Source: Planococcus citri (lineage: Eukaryota > Arthropoda > Insecta > Hemiptera > Pseudococcidae). Taken from it: a stretch of 64,000 nucleotides of DNA. The stretch spans positions 42,656,001-42,720,000 of the forward strand of contig NC_088679.1 in NCBI RefSeq assembly GCF_950023065.1, read 5' to 3'. Of this stretch, positions 13,074 to 27,107 are shown in pieces (positions within the stretch are counted from its first letter, which is position 1; every line of letters starts with the position of its first letter). The notes under the pieces were generated by a model. That model was not told where the DNA came from and ran no database searches. It was given only the letters and a program-made list of their open reading frames with translations. The translations under genes were made by a program, and so were the position numbers.

Positions 13074-13230
13074 CTACGAAATCCTAGTTCCAATCGTTAT
13101 TTAAGGCAAGGGAAATGAATGGGCTATCGCCAATCGAGTCTTTGAAATCTTCAAAGTGTCTTAGGTCTTTGTTAAAGTACAAATTTATTGTTAAGACTGA
13201 CTCTATTCAACTTGTAAAAATATCACCAAA
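13074..13230 (+). CDS. Candidate coding exon, unknown protein
   Basis: A pyrimidine-rich tract ending TTTACAG precedes base 13074 and a GTATGT donor follows base 13230, so both exon borders look real. An ATG at 13115 opens MNGLSPIESLKSSKCLRSLL and runs to the donor, ending in phase 2 after 38 codons. An in-frame TGA sits immediately before the ATG, so translation would start there. The piece is basic and Ser/Lys/Leu-rich with no recognised domain. It could be the second exon of a transcript starting at 12213, or a noncoding RNA exon. No downstream coding exon was found. Confidence 0.25.
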
Positions 13231-16200
13231 GTATGTATGTAGGTACCTACTACCTACTTCCTCAAATCAATTATTTTTTTATCAGTTAATCTTCTCCATT
13301 TTTTGAAATTTTTTTCCCATTCCCCATTCCTCATTTTTTCCCCAAATTCGTCGCCTTCTTCGCCCTTCCTTTTCAGTAATGATTTGAAATACAAAAATTC
13401 ACTCCCCACCAAAAGTCGTACCTATCGCTAGATTTTTTATAGCCTTCCGTGCTTTCACATTGGAAATTTGTTCCAGTTCCATCGCAAAAGAATCCCCCTT
13501 CAGATTTGTCTCATTTGAATAGCAAAAATTTACTCCTTCTTATTTCTGATAATTTACTGGGTATTGAACAAAAGACTCTTTGAACTTTATGATTTTAAAA
13601 CTTGTCATTTAAAAATAATGCTTGCCTTATACGTGTAACGAATAAATGAAGAACATTGCAGGCAACGATTTTAAAATTAAAATAACCGCAGATAAATAAT
13701 GAAACTATGTTGACGAAACATCGAGCTTTCTCTCTAGACAAAATTCAATTTTAACTGCGCAAGCGCAATATTTGAACTTGAAATTTCAGTAGAGCGTTTT
13801 GCGCATTCAGTAACACTTTTTAACTCGATTAGAAAACTATTTCATCGCTGTTTTCAAATACTTGACCTATTACTTCAAAACAAAAATGAATGATCGGTTC
13901 ACTGAATAAACAATTTTTTCATCGCCTGGAATTTTGGCCTTTTTTAAAGCCATTTCAAATTTACTGTTGTAGAAGATTGGAATTTTAAAAAAAACGAATA
14001 TTTTTTAACCCTTATTAAGAACTGAATCGAGTTCTAGAAATGTCGATATTTTTCAATTGAAATCTACCTATGCAAATATGGGATGGAAATTAAATCAGTG
14101 GCAGACCTATTAGATGATTTGATACAAATGCAAATCATCTATTTGATTGAATCAATCCAGTATCGTCATCTGCGCACATACGTATCAGCAATTATTGTTC
14201 TTAGGAGACATGAATTAAGTTTTAAAAAAAAATTAAAAATCACCATAAAACCACGTGTTTACCCAGTGCCTTGTGAGTATATGTAGATACCTTGGCATTC
14301 AGAACATGCTAATTCTCACTAATTCTTTCAGTTATATTATAGAGATACACATATATTTGCATTTAAATGATCACGATCGTAAGTTGGGCAATGTAATAAG
14401 AAGCCACCAAACAATTATATAGGTAAAAAATTAATCGAAATCACAATTTTTCTCATTTACAATTTATTTTAGCCTATTGGAAAAATTTACAGGATACAAA
14501 TTTTAAAATAGTCCATTTTTTAAAACCTCAGTACCCCAGGCCCTAGGAAATAATTAATCACCATTAATGATTTCACTTTTTTTACTCGAGACTCACTCGC
14601 ACAACTTTGAGATGATACGCAGTATTTGAAATACACTTGAAATTTCTAAACACACTTGTAGGTAGGTAAGGTACTAGGTACTGCGTTCACAATCAATTTT
14701 TAGTAGACACTTTTAGATAAGGAAAATTTTAAAGACTGTTGCGATAAGGTTTATATAACGATCGTAAAAAAACTTTCAAGATTTATCTGTCTGAATTGAA
14801 AAATAAAATTTGTTGCGAAAAATAATTTTTTTTCAAATCCACATCGCATCAGTGTTGCCATTTGTATGATTTATACGAACGGTGAGCTGTCGTTTGATGA
14901 ATGCACAAAACATGTAAGCTATCTGATGTTTCATATTTCAACACATGCGCATATGCTCGTAAATTTTTATTAACGTGTAAAAAGCTCGATTACTTTTCAA
15001 GGTCGCCATACTGGCAAAATCAAATTCTAACAATTCGCATCGGTTTCGAATTATGTAGGTGCTGTTCTAACCCTTTTTTTACGTGGAAAAACGAAATATT
15101 CTTCTAGAAATTTATTTCTAAGTATTCACATGTTTCTCGTATAAAGATTACATTTTACTCATAAGTTCGGTCATCTGTATTGAACCGAATTGGGATAAAT
15201 ATTTTGAAAAATTCGACAAAAAATTTTACGAGGGGGTTCACCAATTCATTTTTGAAAATTAATTTTTCCATTTAAGATCATCTACCTACGTCATGTTTAT
15301 ATCAGGAATAAAATTCAATCAACATATGTTCCAGCTTTTCTCCTCGACGACTTGAGCTGCACCAATAAATATTTACTCAGAATTTTGAACTACTAGATAA
15401 TTATTCTGAAATCGATATCGATAAACAAAACATATGTATACAAATTACGTAATAAACATACGTATAGGTGAAATATACTAGGTACGGAAGTGGTAAAATT
15501 ATTTATTCTCTGGGTCGAATAATTACGCAAGATTGCTCCATTTTTTTCATCGATTAAGTTCCATCATTCCTCTAATAAGGTAGGTAATCTTAACACATAT
15601 GTCAATTGCGAATCCACTCGTCGAAACGTATTCAGTTCAAGGGCACACTGTTGTCGTGTGAAATTGAAATCATTTTTGTCATTAATTTATCGTAAGATGG
15701 GTTACCTATACTACATATTAAACCATCGTCACAAAAACTTTACAAAGGAATTTCAATCAAATGGTTCCTAATATGTCACAAGTTTGGCAACATTGCTACG
15801 CGATTGAATGAACAGGCAGATAGATACTACATACATAGGTGGGTACCTAGCTTGTTTAGTGAACTTGAGCGAATAAACCTCCCCAATATAAAATGCATTC
15901 GAGAAAGAAAAGAAAATAATGAAAAAACCGTTGACGAATTCCGAGACCAGTAGATATAAATAATTTCAGCACATCATAATCGCATCGAATAACCAAATGG
16001 TTGTAACGATATACTAATTCGTTTATCTTATCATATTTAATGAGGCTTCAAAACCCTGATAAATAAAATAGGAGAGTCTGGCACTAAAAAAAGGAAAGAA
16101 AGAAAAAAACGCGAACGTTTCTCAATGTAGGTAGGTAAGTAGGTAGGTATGTATTTCATAATCGGAAACATAATTTTCCAGGAGAATACGATTCAATTTT

Positions 16201-17033
16201 TGCACGTGTCAAAAAAAAATGAAAAAAATCTTCAAAAAAATCATCACGTGCAGGTAAACTGCTTTTTGAACGCGAAATCATTCGCAAGACGTGTAATTAT
16301 GAAATAGGTCACGAGTTCATACATGGACTCAAAGAATGACCTTCATTACAGCGACCTTCAAAATGTTAATTTCAAAAACGTCATCGAAAAGGCTTCAAAT
16401 ACATTTCAAACATTTTCAATCGCAAAAAATTGTATTTAAATATTTCCCAGAACACCGTACAATAGAAGAATTTTCGAGTAAATTAGTGATAACAGTGGCC
16501 AATAAATGATAATTTCATTTTGTACAGTGTCAAAGTTGCACAGGTGCCAAAAATTTCTACTGCTCGATTACCAGAGCCTATTTGTTTTCACAATCCACCT
16601 ACCTACCTGTTCGTAAATTTAGAAAAAAAATAAAAGTGCCTGATACCTATCAATTCAAAAAGCTTATTTTAAATTTCACAAAACTAAGAAAAAAATGATT
16701 GAACTGCACAGTGAATTTTTGTATTTTAAACAGCTGATAAAAATGATGAATTACATCACACTATTGCTACCGAGAAAGAATGCAAAAAAAAATTGATTAG
16801 AAAGATTTTTCTGGAATCGAATGCTAATTTACCAGCAACCATTAACCATTATCATTATCGATAGTTACAGTCAACCAGCTCGGATTCGTTATCATGCATC
16901 ATAGCGGTATTTTTATCATTTCACTTTTAAACGTTCTTATTCGTAAAAATATTTTCAAATTTACTCCGTTGAAAGAAGCATTAGCAAGCTATACGTACAT
17001 ATTTAATAAAACATTGGAAAAAATTCAACTCAC
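13231..17033. other. Noncoding stretch, no gene recognised
   Basis: AT-rich DNA with many TAGGTA-type micro-repeats (for example 16121-16150). No recognisable exon or structured RNA was found. Confidence 0.5.
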
Positions 17034-17451
17034 CAATCGCTCCAAAATCAGCTGATTAGATTTGAATACTGTTGAACGGGGATTTGTGGGGAAAACGAAT
17101 GAAAACACAAATAAACAATAAATAAATAAATAAAAAACAAACAAAACAAAACCAAAAGAAACGAAAAAAAATTAAAACAAAACAAGAAATAAAAACGTAC
17201 AAAAATAGAAAACTTAACAGAGGGGGATATCAAGAATTTCGAAACTTATACGCGAAATTTGAATCCGTATATTCGCGAGCACAGTCCCTCCACTTAGAGA
17301 TCCAAAGCAGTAATAAAACACCAACGCGAAGCACAGAGCTCTAGTAGCGAAGAGAATCCGATAAAATACATTGCCTAGTACACGAAACGTAAATATAGCC
17401 CACTACTGTGTTATAAACGCTTTGACGTCACACACTTTTCTCTTGACGTCA
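17034..17451 (-). promoter_or_regulatory. Candidate double-CRE TATA promoter and first exon
   Basis: Read on the - strand, TGACGTCA at 17444-17451 and 17423-17430 (21 bases apart, two helical turns) is followed by TTTATAAC around 17411-17417. Transcription would start near 17385. About 350 bases on, GCGATTG|GTGAGTTG is a near-consensus donor, so the first exon would run to 17034. Its content is a short upstream frame (ATG near 17372) and a long T-rich tract (A-rich on the + strand), and it looks untranslated. No coding partner was found to the left. Confidence 0.4.
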
Positions 17452-20400
17452 TACTGAAAACGCTTCGTTATTCGTTTGTAATTCATTTTACGTCATGCAG
17501 CCTTTGGATTGAGGGATGCAACTTCAAATTGTAAACTTTCATATTACAGAGATAGGAGAAAAAAAAAGCTAAGAGAAAATGACGAATAAGTACCATACGG
17601 AAAAAATTAAACCATCGGTATGGAAAATAATGAGAAAAACACATCGTTGATTTTTTTTTTGCAAACATACACTCCCCCGTGTAGATGGTAGGATTCAAAA
17701 TCAAGGTCAAAGACGGAACTTTCCCGTTTTGGATGCTTACATTCCGTGACCTGAAAACAACAAACAATAGGTAGCCTACTTCGAGTTGAAATTTTCGTCT
17801 CGCATTTTTTTTTCAACTTTTGCAATAAAGATGCTGCGAATACATAGGCCTAATGTAAATTTTACAAGACTAATGGATTATTAATTAATTTTGAATTTAT
17901 ACGTAAGTATTCGTGTATTCAAATGCAGATTTTTATTGCTGTTTTTTTTTTAAAATCAAAATTTCATTTTAATGATGCCTAATTCATAGGTTCATTAGGG
18001 TGGATCGAAGGTATATTTTTCCCATTTTTTGAAAGATAAAAGAATGTATTTTTTAATGCATAAACCGTGTAAAAAAAAGTTCATCCTAAATTTTTCTTCT
18101 AATGGTTTGACCTTAAAGGTCTGAGGAAAAATATTATTATTGGAACAATATTCAGAAACAGTTTTTAGACAGTTTCTTTCATATTTTAAAGAGTCAATTA
18201 TTACAAAATGTGTTGCGCAAAAATATTACTCGTAGATGTAACTTTTCATCTCCAGTCTTTTTCCCAAAAAACTACTGCAAGAGTTGAAGGCATGAAGAAA
18301 ATTTTTAATATCGCCTAAAAAATGCTACAAAATTGAAACCTTTTTATGCTAGGTATTTTTTTAAAAATCAACAACACAAAAATTTAAAATATTTTTGGAA
18401 TTATTTTCTTTGAAAAATAAAAGGAATTCAAAAAACTAATAAACAATTTCAAAACGAAAAATTGAAAAAAAATAAATAAGCGTATAGGTTACTTAATAAC
18501 TAAGACAATGATGTCCCGTAACTTGAAACATTGTTAAAACATTTTGTGATGCCGAAAAAAAAACAAAAAAAAATACATAAATAGAAAGATTAAATTTTCT
18601 ACAAAAAAAAATCAAAACATCAAATATGTAGTAAAAAATTGAAAATAAATTTTAAATACGAATACCTAGTGCTAAAAAAATGTAAGTATATAATGGCATG
18701 TTGAAATTTAAAAAAAAACTTTTTTTTAAGTGGAAAAATTATCAAGTTACTAAATTTAAAAACAAGGAAAAAAATTTCGAAGTAGGTGGGTAATTGAAAA
18801 ATCGGCAGAATTTTAAAAAAATTAATGAGAATAAAAAAATGGAAATTTTATTTTGAAATGGCCATTTGCATGTTTGTTTGTGTTTGAAGCAAATTTTTTC
18901 CAGGTTTTGTTGTAAAAAATTTAGGCCTAACACAAAAAGCCAAAAACAAGAGAACATATACCTAAGCTTTTTTCCTCGTGTGTTTATTTGTTTTTAATGC
19001 AAAGTCCTTGGGGAGTGAAACCCAGTGGAAGAAATACACGAGTGTAAAGTTGAACATCGTTTACTTTGCTGGAAAACTTTCAAAGTAAAATCATTGGTAA
19101 TTTTTTCAGATTGGTAAATTAAATTCATGTGGACGAAAATTCCAACTTTTTCATTGCGTATAAGTTATAGGTACCTAACTCTTCTTTCTGTTTTAGAGAT
19201 AGCCAATTTTGATAGAGATCTTTTTTTGTGTTCATCTCAAAAAAATACGTATATACCGGAAACCAAGGTCAGAGATCCTTGATACGTATATGTACGCAAA
19301 AAAGGTTTCATTCCGGTCAGCGATTATCACTTATGATTGTTTCCTCGTCTATTCGACCAAGTACCAACATAAGTAAAACCTTTATTTTAATCATGTCCAT
19401 AACACAATGAGCAGACTTGAATATAAAATCAAGAATATATGTAAGTATATTGTGTAGTGACTTACTTGTTATAACTAATTCGAGATGAATAGAGTATAAA
19501 AAGAACAGTTTCGTTGAATGGTGAAAAAAATATCTATTGCAAATCCAGTCTGTGGGTTTTTCATTAATAAGGCATGCTATCTCTTTACTTCCATGTTGTA
19601 GAATCTTTAACTATAAGGAGATGTCATGCCAATATCCATAAATAGCATCGGTAGCAGCGCGTTCGTTTAGTTGCATCACACATAAACAAATTCATTCCAG
19701 TTAATTTTAGTAGGTTAAATTCATCTCGTCTTTGAATTTTATCCTGAAGTAGGTACCTATTCTTGTTTCGAACATTCTAATAAATATTCGTATCCTTTTT
19801 ATTATAGCTGTTGGACAAGTGAAAAAGATTTCATCTTTCACTTAAGACTAAATTATGAATAGGTAGGTAGACTTCGACTCAGTTCACTCCGAAGGAAACA
19901 AGTCTACGAAGCGACTTCTTGATGGGCTGATTTGAATCGCGAGTAAGGCCTATATAAAACCTGGGTTGCAGTAAACCAAAAATTCAAAAGTACGTAGATT
20001 ATTTTATTCGATTAAAGCCTAGAAATTGTAGCATTCACAACAATCAATATTTAGTTACTCGGTAAACGAATTGGATAAAGATGATTTTTAGGGAGGAGAA
20101 CTGAGAGAAGTAGGTACCTATATGAAAGTTTTAAAAATTCCATTTCGCAATAAATATTTCACCCACATTTGATAAATTCTATCGTAACATTGTCTGCAAA
20201 CACATTTTGAGCAAATTTAAATTATGGTCGTGATATTTACAATTGATGAAATATGATAGAAAAAATTATAAACTCGTGTATACTGATACGAAATTATAAG
20301 AATTATTGTTTTCTTATGCAAGGTTAAATTGGACATAAATTTCAACTGAAATCAAAATTCATTTTTTCTGAGAAAAAAATTGATGTTGGAAATTAGTAGA

Positions 20401-20661
20401 ATTGCGTACCTATTCTCTTCGATATGAGTATGGCATGTGGATTAGAGTTTGAGCGAAGTTATGCAACAAAAATGAAACATGTAGATAGGTAAGTAGGTAC
20501 ATATAGGTACCTATTCGATTAATAAGGTACAGACGATTTTAGTCATATAAACGATGTGTTTTATAGAGGTAGGTTGTAGGTAGCAGGTCTTTTACTCAAT
20601 TTTTAATTTTGCATTTTAATCAAATGACGGCATTATTTTGAATTTGTTTACTAGGTAACTA
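17452..20661. other. Noncoding stretch, no gene recognised
   Basis: AT-rich, partly low-complexity sequence. One possible - strand exon (acceptor TTTTCAG just above 17753) is discussed under rejected items. TCAAGGTCA occurs at 17701-17709. Confidence 0.5.
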
Positions 20662-21783
20662 ACGTAACTGCACCAGTAATCGGCAGTCAAGAATCGGAGT
20701 TTTCAAATTTTCAAGTTTGAGGGCATTTTATTTAGAAATTATGAAAGGATTGTCAAATTTTTTACTTTTAAAACATAATTTAAGCACTTGGGTTCACAAA
20801 AAAATGATTTTCAGGTTTTTTTGGCCAAAATTAATTGATTACTGAAGCTTTTTAGTAGAAAAACGTGAATTTTCATATGTACCAGTAATCGACAGATTTT
20901 GTACCAGTTATCGGCAAACCTGTTCCAGTGATCGGACATGGGATTTTGCATGGGATTTTGTACACACTGCTGAAATTTTTCTAATAAATTCAAATGAATG
21001 AAATAAAAATTATTTCAGAAAAAAAGAAATGAAAAACAAATGCAAAAATTTAGATAGGTTGTTGTTGTATGTGAATTTAAATTTTTTAAAAATAAGATGG
21101 AAATAATCAACAGCCTTGTGACGCAATGATCGGCATGAGTTGAGCAAAATTGATCAGTAAATTACACCAAATAAATATTAATGAATGCTATGACGATTAC
21201 TGGTCAAAAACTTTGTTTTTTCTCACTCTACAGTTTACAAAAATTATATTTTAAATTCAACATCAATTTGTTTTTAAAAAAATGATAATTTCCGAAGCAA
21301 CTTTTGCACCAATAATCGGCAGTAGATATGCCGATCACTGGTCCAAAACTGTATTTCAGGTACCAGTGATCGACAATTCATTTTTGAGCAAATAATAATT
21401 GAAAAGAGCTTAAATTGGTAATTTTTTTGAAATAAATAGATGCAGAAAGGTATCTCAATTTGATTAAAACATGATGATTGCTTCAAAAAAGTTACTTACT
21501 TGGTCTAATCGCAGTTATCCCGCCACCTGATTTTTCCTGTCATGATAATTTTTCATACCAAAATGATAAGAATCACAGACCAATCAGAAACGACTTCTTT
21601 ATAGAACTATAATAACCTAGATAGTTCCAATTTTTATTGACATGATAAATTATCAGTTCCAGCTTTCATTTAATTTATTTTTTGGAGCGCTAGCTAAAAC
21701 AGTACCAATTCTACAACTGTTTTAAAAATTATGCCGATTACTGGGTCCCATTTTTGGATTGCCGATTACTGGTGCAGTTACGT
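20662..21783. mobile_element. TA-flanked MITE with eleven CCAGTRATCGGC motifs
   Basis: The ends are a 24-base perfect terminal inverted repeat (ACGTAACTGCACCAGTAATC... at the left) flanked by TA on both sides (20660-61 and 21784-85), as for Tc1/mariner-like insertions. Inside, variants of (G)CACCAGTAATCGGC recur near 20879, 20901, 20922, 21120, 21191 (reverse), 21306, 21329 (reverse), 21360 and 21732 (reverse), besides the two ends. No transposase frame is present, so it is non-autonomous. Such subterminal motifs are often transposase-binding sites; that role is inferred. Confidence 0.75.
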
Positions 21784-21785
21784 TA

Positions 21786-24700
21786 TAAGAATAGTGTTTT
21801 TCTGTTAACATTTCATGTACTTATGTAATTTCAGGTACCTTTCTCTACTATTCATTTTCTTTATAAAATAAGGCAAACTAAAAAAATTTCTGATACGCGG
21901 TTTCTGCTGAAATTTTGACATTTATATGTATGTTTCTAATTTGCGAATTCACGTGCAATTGTGTAGAACTAAACTAATATAGGTAATTAAACACCTATAA
22001 CCCTACGTATCATTCAAGTTTAGGATTAAATTTAAATATACTTAGATAATTACATTACTTAAACGCCGTAAACTGCATAAAAAGTATGTAAGTATATGAG
22101 AGTAAATTATATTATTGTACATAAATCAAAATTATTTCACAGCGTTACATTAGTCATCATTTCGTTTACCTACTATAAATAAATTTGCAAGAATGTGGTC
22201 AACGAATCATTTTATTTTTAACGTTAGAATAAAAAACTATCTCTGTTAAATATCGTAATATATACCGAAATAATAAAAAACACACCGACTAGACAGTTGA
22301 GTACTAGGTTATATGTATATGTGAAGATATGGACTTTGTACCTACCCACTTTCCTAAATACCTATTTAAGAGATGTAATAGATCAGCGATAGTGAAATGA
22401 AAAAAGAAATAGATAAATGAAAACGCCAAGTACTCAGGTAGGTAGATACTTAATGTACAATTTTGTACCTATCAAAGGCGACAAGCATGCATTTGGCTGG
22501 TCTAAAATAAGTATGTACATTTTTCTTTAATTTTGTGAATTTCGATCGAAATGGTTGCAACCTAATATTAAATGTTTAATTACCCAATACATCTATGATT
22601 ATTTTTCTCCGCAGTCCCCCTCCCTCCATCAGGAATGCCAAAAAATACGTTTATCCAAATTAATAATTTTTTTTAGTAAATGGGTAGTGGGTACCCACGA
22701 AAAAAAAATGAAAAAAATGTAGGGCAAAGTAAATGATGAATTGTCAATCATTCAAGTGTTGAACCCGTTTTGACTCATATCGTCGTCTCTAAAAATATTT
22801 AGTTTAAAATTTTGGTATCCTAGTATTTTTTTAAAGTAGCAAAATTTTAAAATTCAATTTTTAAGCATCCTGTAGATAATATGGTAAGTAAAGTAAAAAA
22901 TTAAATTGGCAATGTTTTTTTTTTATTTTGAGAAAATTATAACAGTCAATGGTTATAAGAGCGCGATTTCTTCTTGGGACATATTTTAAAATATATTTTT
23001 TTAATTTGCACATCAATCCACTGTCTCAATAGAACGATCAAAGGCACTTTTTTTTATCCAAGTCATAGTTCAAAAGTTGAAAAAAAAATTCAACAATCCA
23101 TCCTACCCGTTTAAAATTTAAAAAGTCATATTTTTATATTCCATCGTTACTCTTTACTAATGTACATCATGCATTTAAATAACCTACACTCTGAAGTTTT
23201 AAGGAAAACTCGAATTCAAAGTTGAAGCGAGTAAATTAATTATTCTTTTCGTTACAAGTGTTTCGTTTTTATATTAAAGAGTAATGAAGGTGTACCTGCT
23301 TAATATTATATATAATTTTTTTTTACGTTACCTATTAATTTGAATAATCAGTCCATTAGTCCACTCAATCTAGAGAAAAGTTTTAAAGTCGTCTTCTCTC
23401 CCTTTTAATAAAATTCTTTCGCGTACTTTCTATTTCACTGGTCGGAAGTAGACTATATAGGTTAATTATGCCAATTGCCAACGAAAAAAAAAAATCAGTA
23501 AATAGTAGTACCTACCCACTTCTTAATTCTTCGTATTATTTTGTCATATTTTTATTTACAATGAGAAAAAATGATCGAGGAAATTGCGGTTACCGATTAA
23601 ATCTAATGAAATGATCACGAGTGCTTATACCTACTCATAAAATGTACCTCTATCTTACATACCTATTTCAGAACTATTCGGTATGGTACCTGATAAAACA
23701 AAGTGATACGAGTAATAAATTGTCAAGGAAAAAATCTGACGTAATGCGGCTTTTTTCAATTATGTATAAATACTTCCAAAAACTACATGAAAATAAATGA
23801 TTTCAAAAAAAAAAAAAATGTAAAAATTTTTATTGAACACGAATTTTTAAAAAATGCTATCCAATAGGGTACTACGTAGGTAGAACAAAGTGTCAGTTGA
23901 GAAAGTGCTGAAATTACAATTTTTCACCACAAATTGTCCACTTGAAGAACCAATTGCTTTGTTGTTTCGAAACAAAATCGATTATTTTTTATGTATCTAT
24001 GTAGGTTCCTATTTCAAATGCATTGCGTAATCAAGGAGGGACAAAGAGGAGTCGATCACGGCCCCATTTTCAGATAAAAATTTAATATAAATGTTTTTTT
24101 ACTTTTTGAGCCAACTTTTTCAAAAACTGTTGCTGTTATGATTCGTTTAAGCGGTGATTTTATCTTCTATATCAGATTCCGCTAGGCTGATCGTAAAAAA
24201 ATACAAATCTCATCATCATCATCGTCATCAGATCTCGACTTTTTCATAGGTACCTAAAAATCTTATTCTACCCTCATCCGGTTGGAAAAATCTTGGCTAT
24301 TCGTTTTCAGGTCGGGGGGGGGGAGGTCAAAATGATTTCACTCGGACACTGCCTACTACGATTTCTTACAAGATTTCAAAATGATCTTTTATTTACCTGT
24401 TTCCATATGATATGGTTGTTATAAATATCAGTAGGCATCACATTAAATTATCTCTCTTATCATTTAAACGTTATCTTTTCACACGTCAAGCATAAATTAA
24501 TCATTCAAAATGCGTAATTGCTGCAATCTTAAAAAATTGAAGGATGTAGGTTAACTATTTGAAACAAACTTTCAACTTGAAATTTGAATCAGTCGAATGG
24601 GTAAATTTTAAGTAAGTAGGTATTTACTTGTTTTATTATTTGATTTTTGAGCCTACTTAGGAGCTTACCTATACCTTTTATTTTAAGCTATTCGTACAAT

Positions 24701-27084
24701 CAATTATTTTTATATGCTTAGAAATATACTTATGAATAATTCGGTAAATTTTCAAAAAAAAATATATACAAGTACATTTTTCTCGAAATCAACAAGTTTT
24801 GCACACTTACCCGGGCACTCACGAAAAAGCTGCAAAATTAAAAAAGCACATGTATTTAAATTATTTCACAATGTTTAAACAAAGTAAAAAAAAAAACTCA
24901 GGGTATCATCTAGCATAGGGAATTATCATTTTTCAAAGATTATTGCCTTACCGAGTAAATTATCATCATACTATAATACGTTATCGCATATGCAGTGAAA
25001 CCACACTGACAAGTAACTTATATACGATGACCCTCATCACAAAAACAACTTATAACCTCAAAAACCAAATAATCTGATATTTTGGTATTGATATGAAAAA
25101 TACACGTACGTTTGCCAACGTTCTATTTCTCATGGAAGTCGTTTGAGGAAAGACAAGACAAGGCAAAATTCAATAAGCAATTATCTGGAATAATATTTGA
25201 CTGAAAAATACGCGTACGTTTTTATATAGGCCTATAAGAAACCTTTGTACCCGAGGAAGAACTATTAGCCTATCAGCTCGATACCTATGTACTGCTTTAT
25301 GCCTAAATTCTGAGGGAATGATACAAGATGCCTTTGTTTGGTGATAAAACTGAATTAAGTATGCTCAGTTTAGATGCGTCGGCATGTTATGCATCTTGAA
25401 ATATTGTGAGCTGAGAGAAGACTCGCTGCTCTTCTGCGAAGACCTTTGATGTCTCGAAATATTATGAAAACGTGGCTTGAAGAGGGACAAATCAGAAATG
25501 ACTTGTTTAATTTAAAAATTCGAAGAGCAGGGCTATATTTGACGAAAAAGTAGGATCAAAGAATAATTTTTGACGTAACTTTTGACGAGCTACAAGCAAT
25601 TTTTAGTGAGAACCGTAAAATTGCGATTTTCTAAAATTTCTAGAATCTAAATTTTCAAAGACAAACACAAAACGTATCACGAGTCCAGTTCGCCGCTCTT
25701 ATACATTCTACGGCCTTTGCATCCCTTACGTACCAAGGACATTTTAAAAGGAAAAAATCTACCTATCATTTATTTTTAAACATAGACTGACTCTATGTAC
25801 AAAGCTTCCAACGAAAATTTCATCTTTGCACACATAAAATGTTATCAAATTTACCCTGCAGCATCAACTATCAAAACGAAACGATCCCTTTTCATTTGAA
25901 AATGAGTAAAATTTCCATCAGCTTTCACGCTGATAAAACCAAAAAAGGAAAAAAAAAGCTCTCCTTGAAATTGGTTGAGCATGCATTTTGAGACGAGGTT
26001 AATTTTGTTTACGACGCAATAAATAGATGCATAGAAGGGCTGAAGGTTACCTCGAGACTTTAGTCAAAGTGAGAAATAGCGAAGCGCTTTAAAGGTGACC
26101 CGTCGACCAATGGTATTTAACGAAATACGATTGCGGAAAAGCTACACTCCGAAGGGCGGTTATTTTTCATTTCGAATCGTTGTTCATGTATATAAGCTCG
26201 AATGTAGGTTACCAGTTTTATGAGAACGATATTGTAAGAAGGGTAAGAGTAGATACGGCACAGTAGACAGTGAAGTACAGTAGGACGCGCGAACAAGCAA
26301 AAATATTGATTAGTAACCTTGACCGAATGATGGGCATACAAGAATTCACCAGCAGCTATTCAATAAGTCTTTTGTAAGATGATAATGCAGAAACCTTTTA
26401 TTCAGTTGGATTAAGTAACAAAATACATACATTTCAAATTACCCGTCCCGGAATTTTCCGATCGATTTTCAAGATGAAATTCTCATTGTGTTTTCAGCTT
26501 CTAATTAATCACTTCACATAAATCTTTCGAGTAGGTACTTACTACGAAAAATATTAATGTTTTATTTAGTCGAGCTTTTTGTACGAGTGGGTAATTTTCT
26601 ATATACAGAAAATTTTCCTAATGCTTAAATTTAACTGGCGCGTGGATTTTAGTTGAATTAAAATTTTATAAATAAACCCGCCTTTTTAAAAATAAAGACT
26701 AAATCAGTTGACTGGCTTCCATTATTGTGTCTTTTAGTAAATATGGGCAATCATGTTTGCCATGTACAAAGTAAATTGGAAAGTATAAGCAAGGGACGGA
26801 TGAAAAAGTAGGCCTTAGATACGCTTTTCACCCTACAAATTGGTACAATTTGGAATAAAATTTCGGAGACTAAACAAACGATGCAAAACAAAGCATGATA
26901 AGAGCACAAAATGTTACCAACGTACGTAGGCTAGGTATAATACTGTACAACTAGCAGAATGCCAACAGACTAGCTGAAAATCGATTTTATATTTTTCGAG
27001 GACGCCACGCGATGTAAACAAAAACAAGCTCAGCAAAGCACCCATTTAAAGTCTCTATTTTCATCCTCATGCGAGGATTTAAAG
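21786..27084. other. Noncoding stretch, no gene recognised
   Basis: AT-rich DNA. It includes a short CAT/ATC microsatellite near 24210-24232 and a G run at 24313-24321. The 74-codon - strand frame at 26117-26341 lies in a GC-richer patch but has no supporting features. Confidence 0.5.
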
Positions 27085-27107
27085 TTTTTTTTTTTTTTTT
27101 TTTTTTT
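27085..27107 (+). repeat. Poly(T) run of 23
   Basis: An uninterrupted T run, followed by CTTTTC. It may be a reverse-oriented retroposon tail or simple expansion. Confidence 0.7.

Noticed and set aside
17048..17233. 61-codon - strand frame rich in Phe/Leu/Tyr resembling a membrane protein
   Set aside because: It is the translation of an A-rich low-complexity tract (AAATAAATAAATAAA-type) and falls in a likely untranslated exon.
17640..17753. Possible - strand exon after TTTTCAG reading VTECKHPKRESSVFDLDFES
   Set aside because: No convincing donor and no partner exon; it lies upstream of, and points into, the candidate promoter at 17.4 kb.
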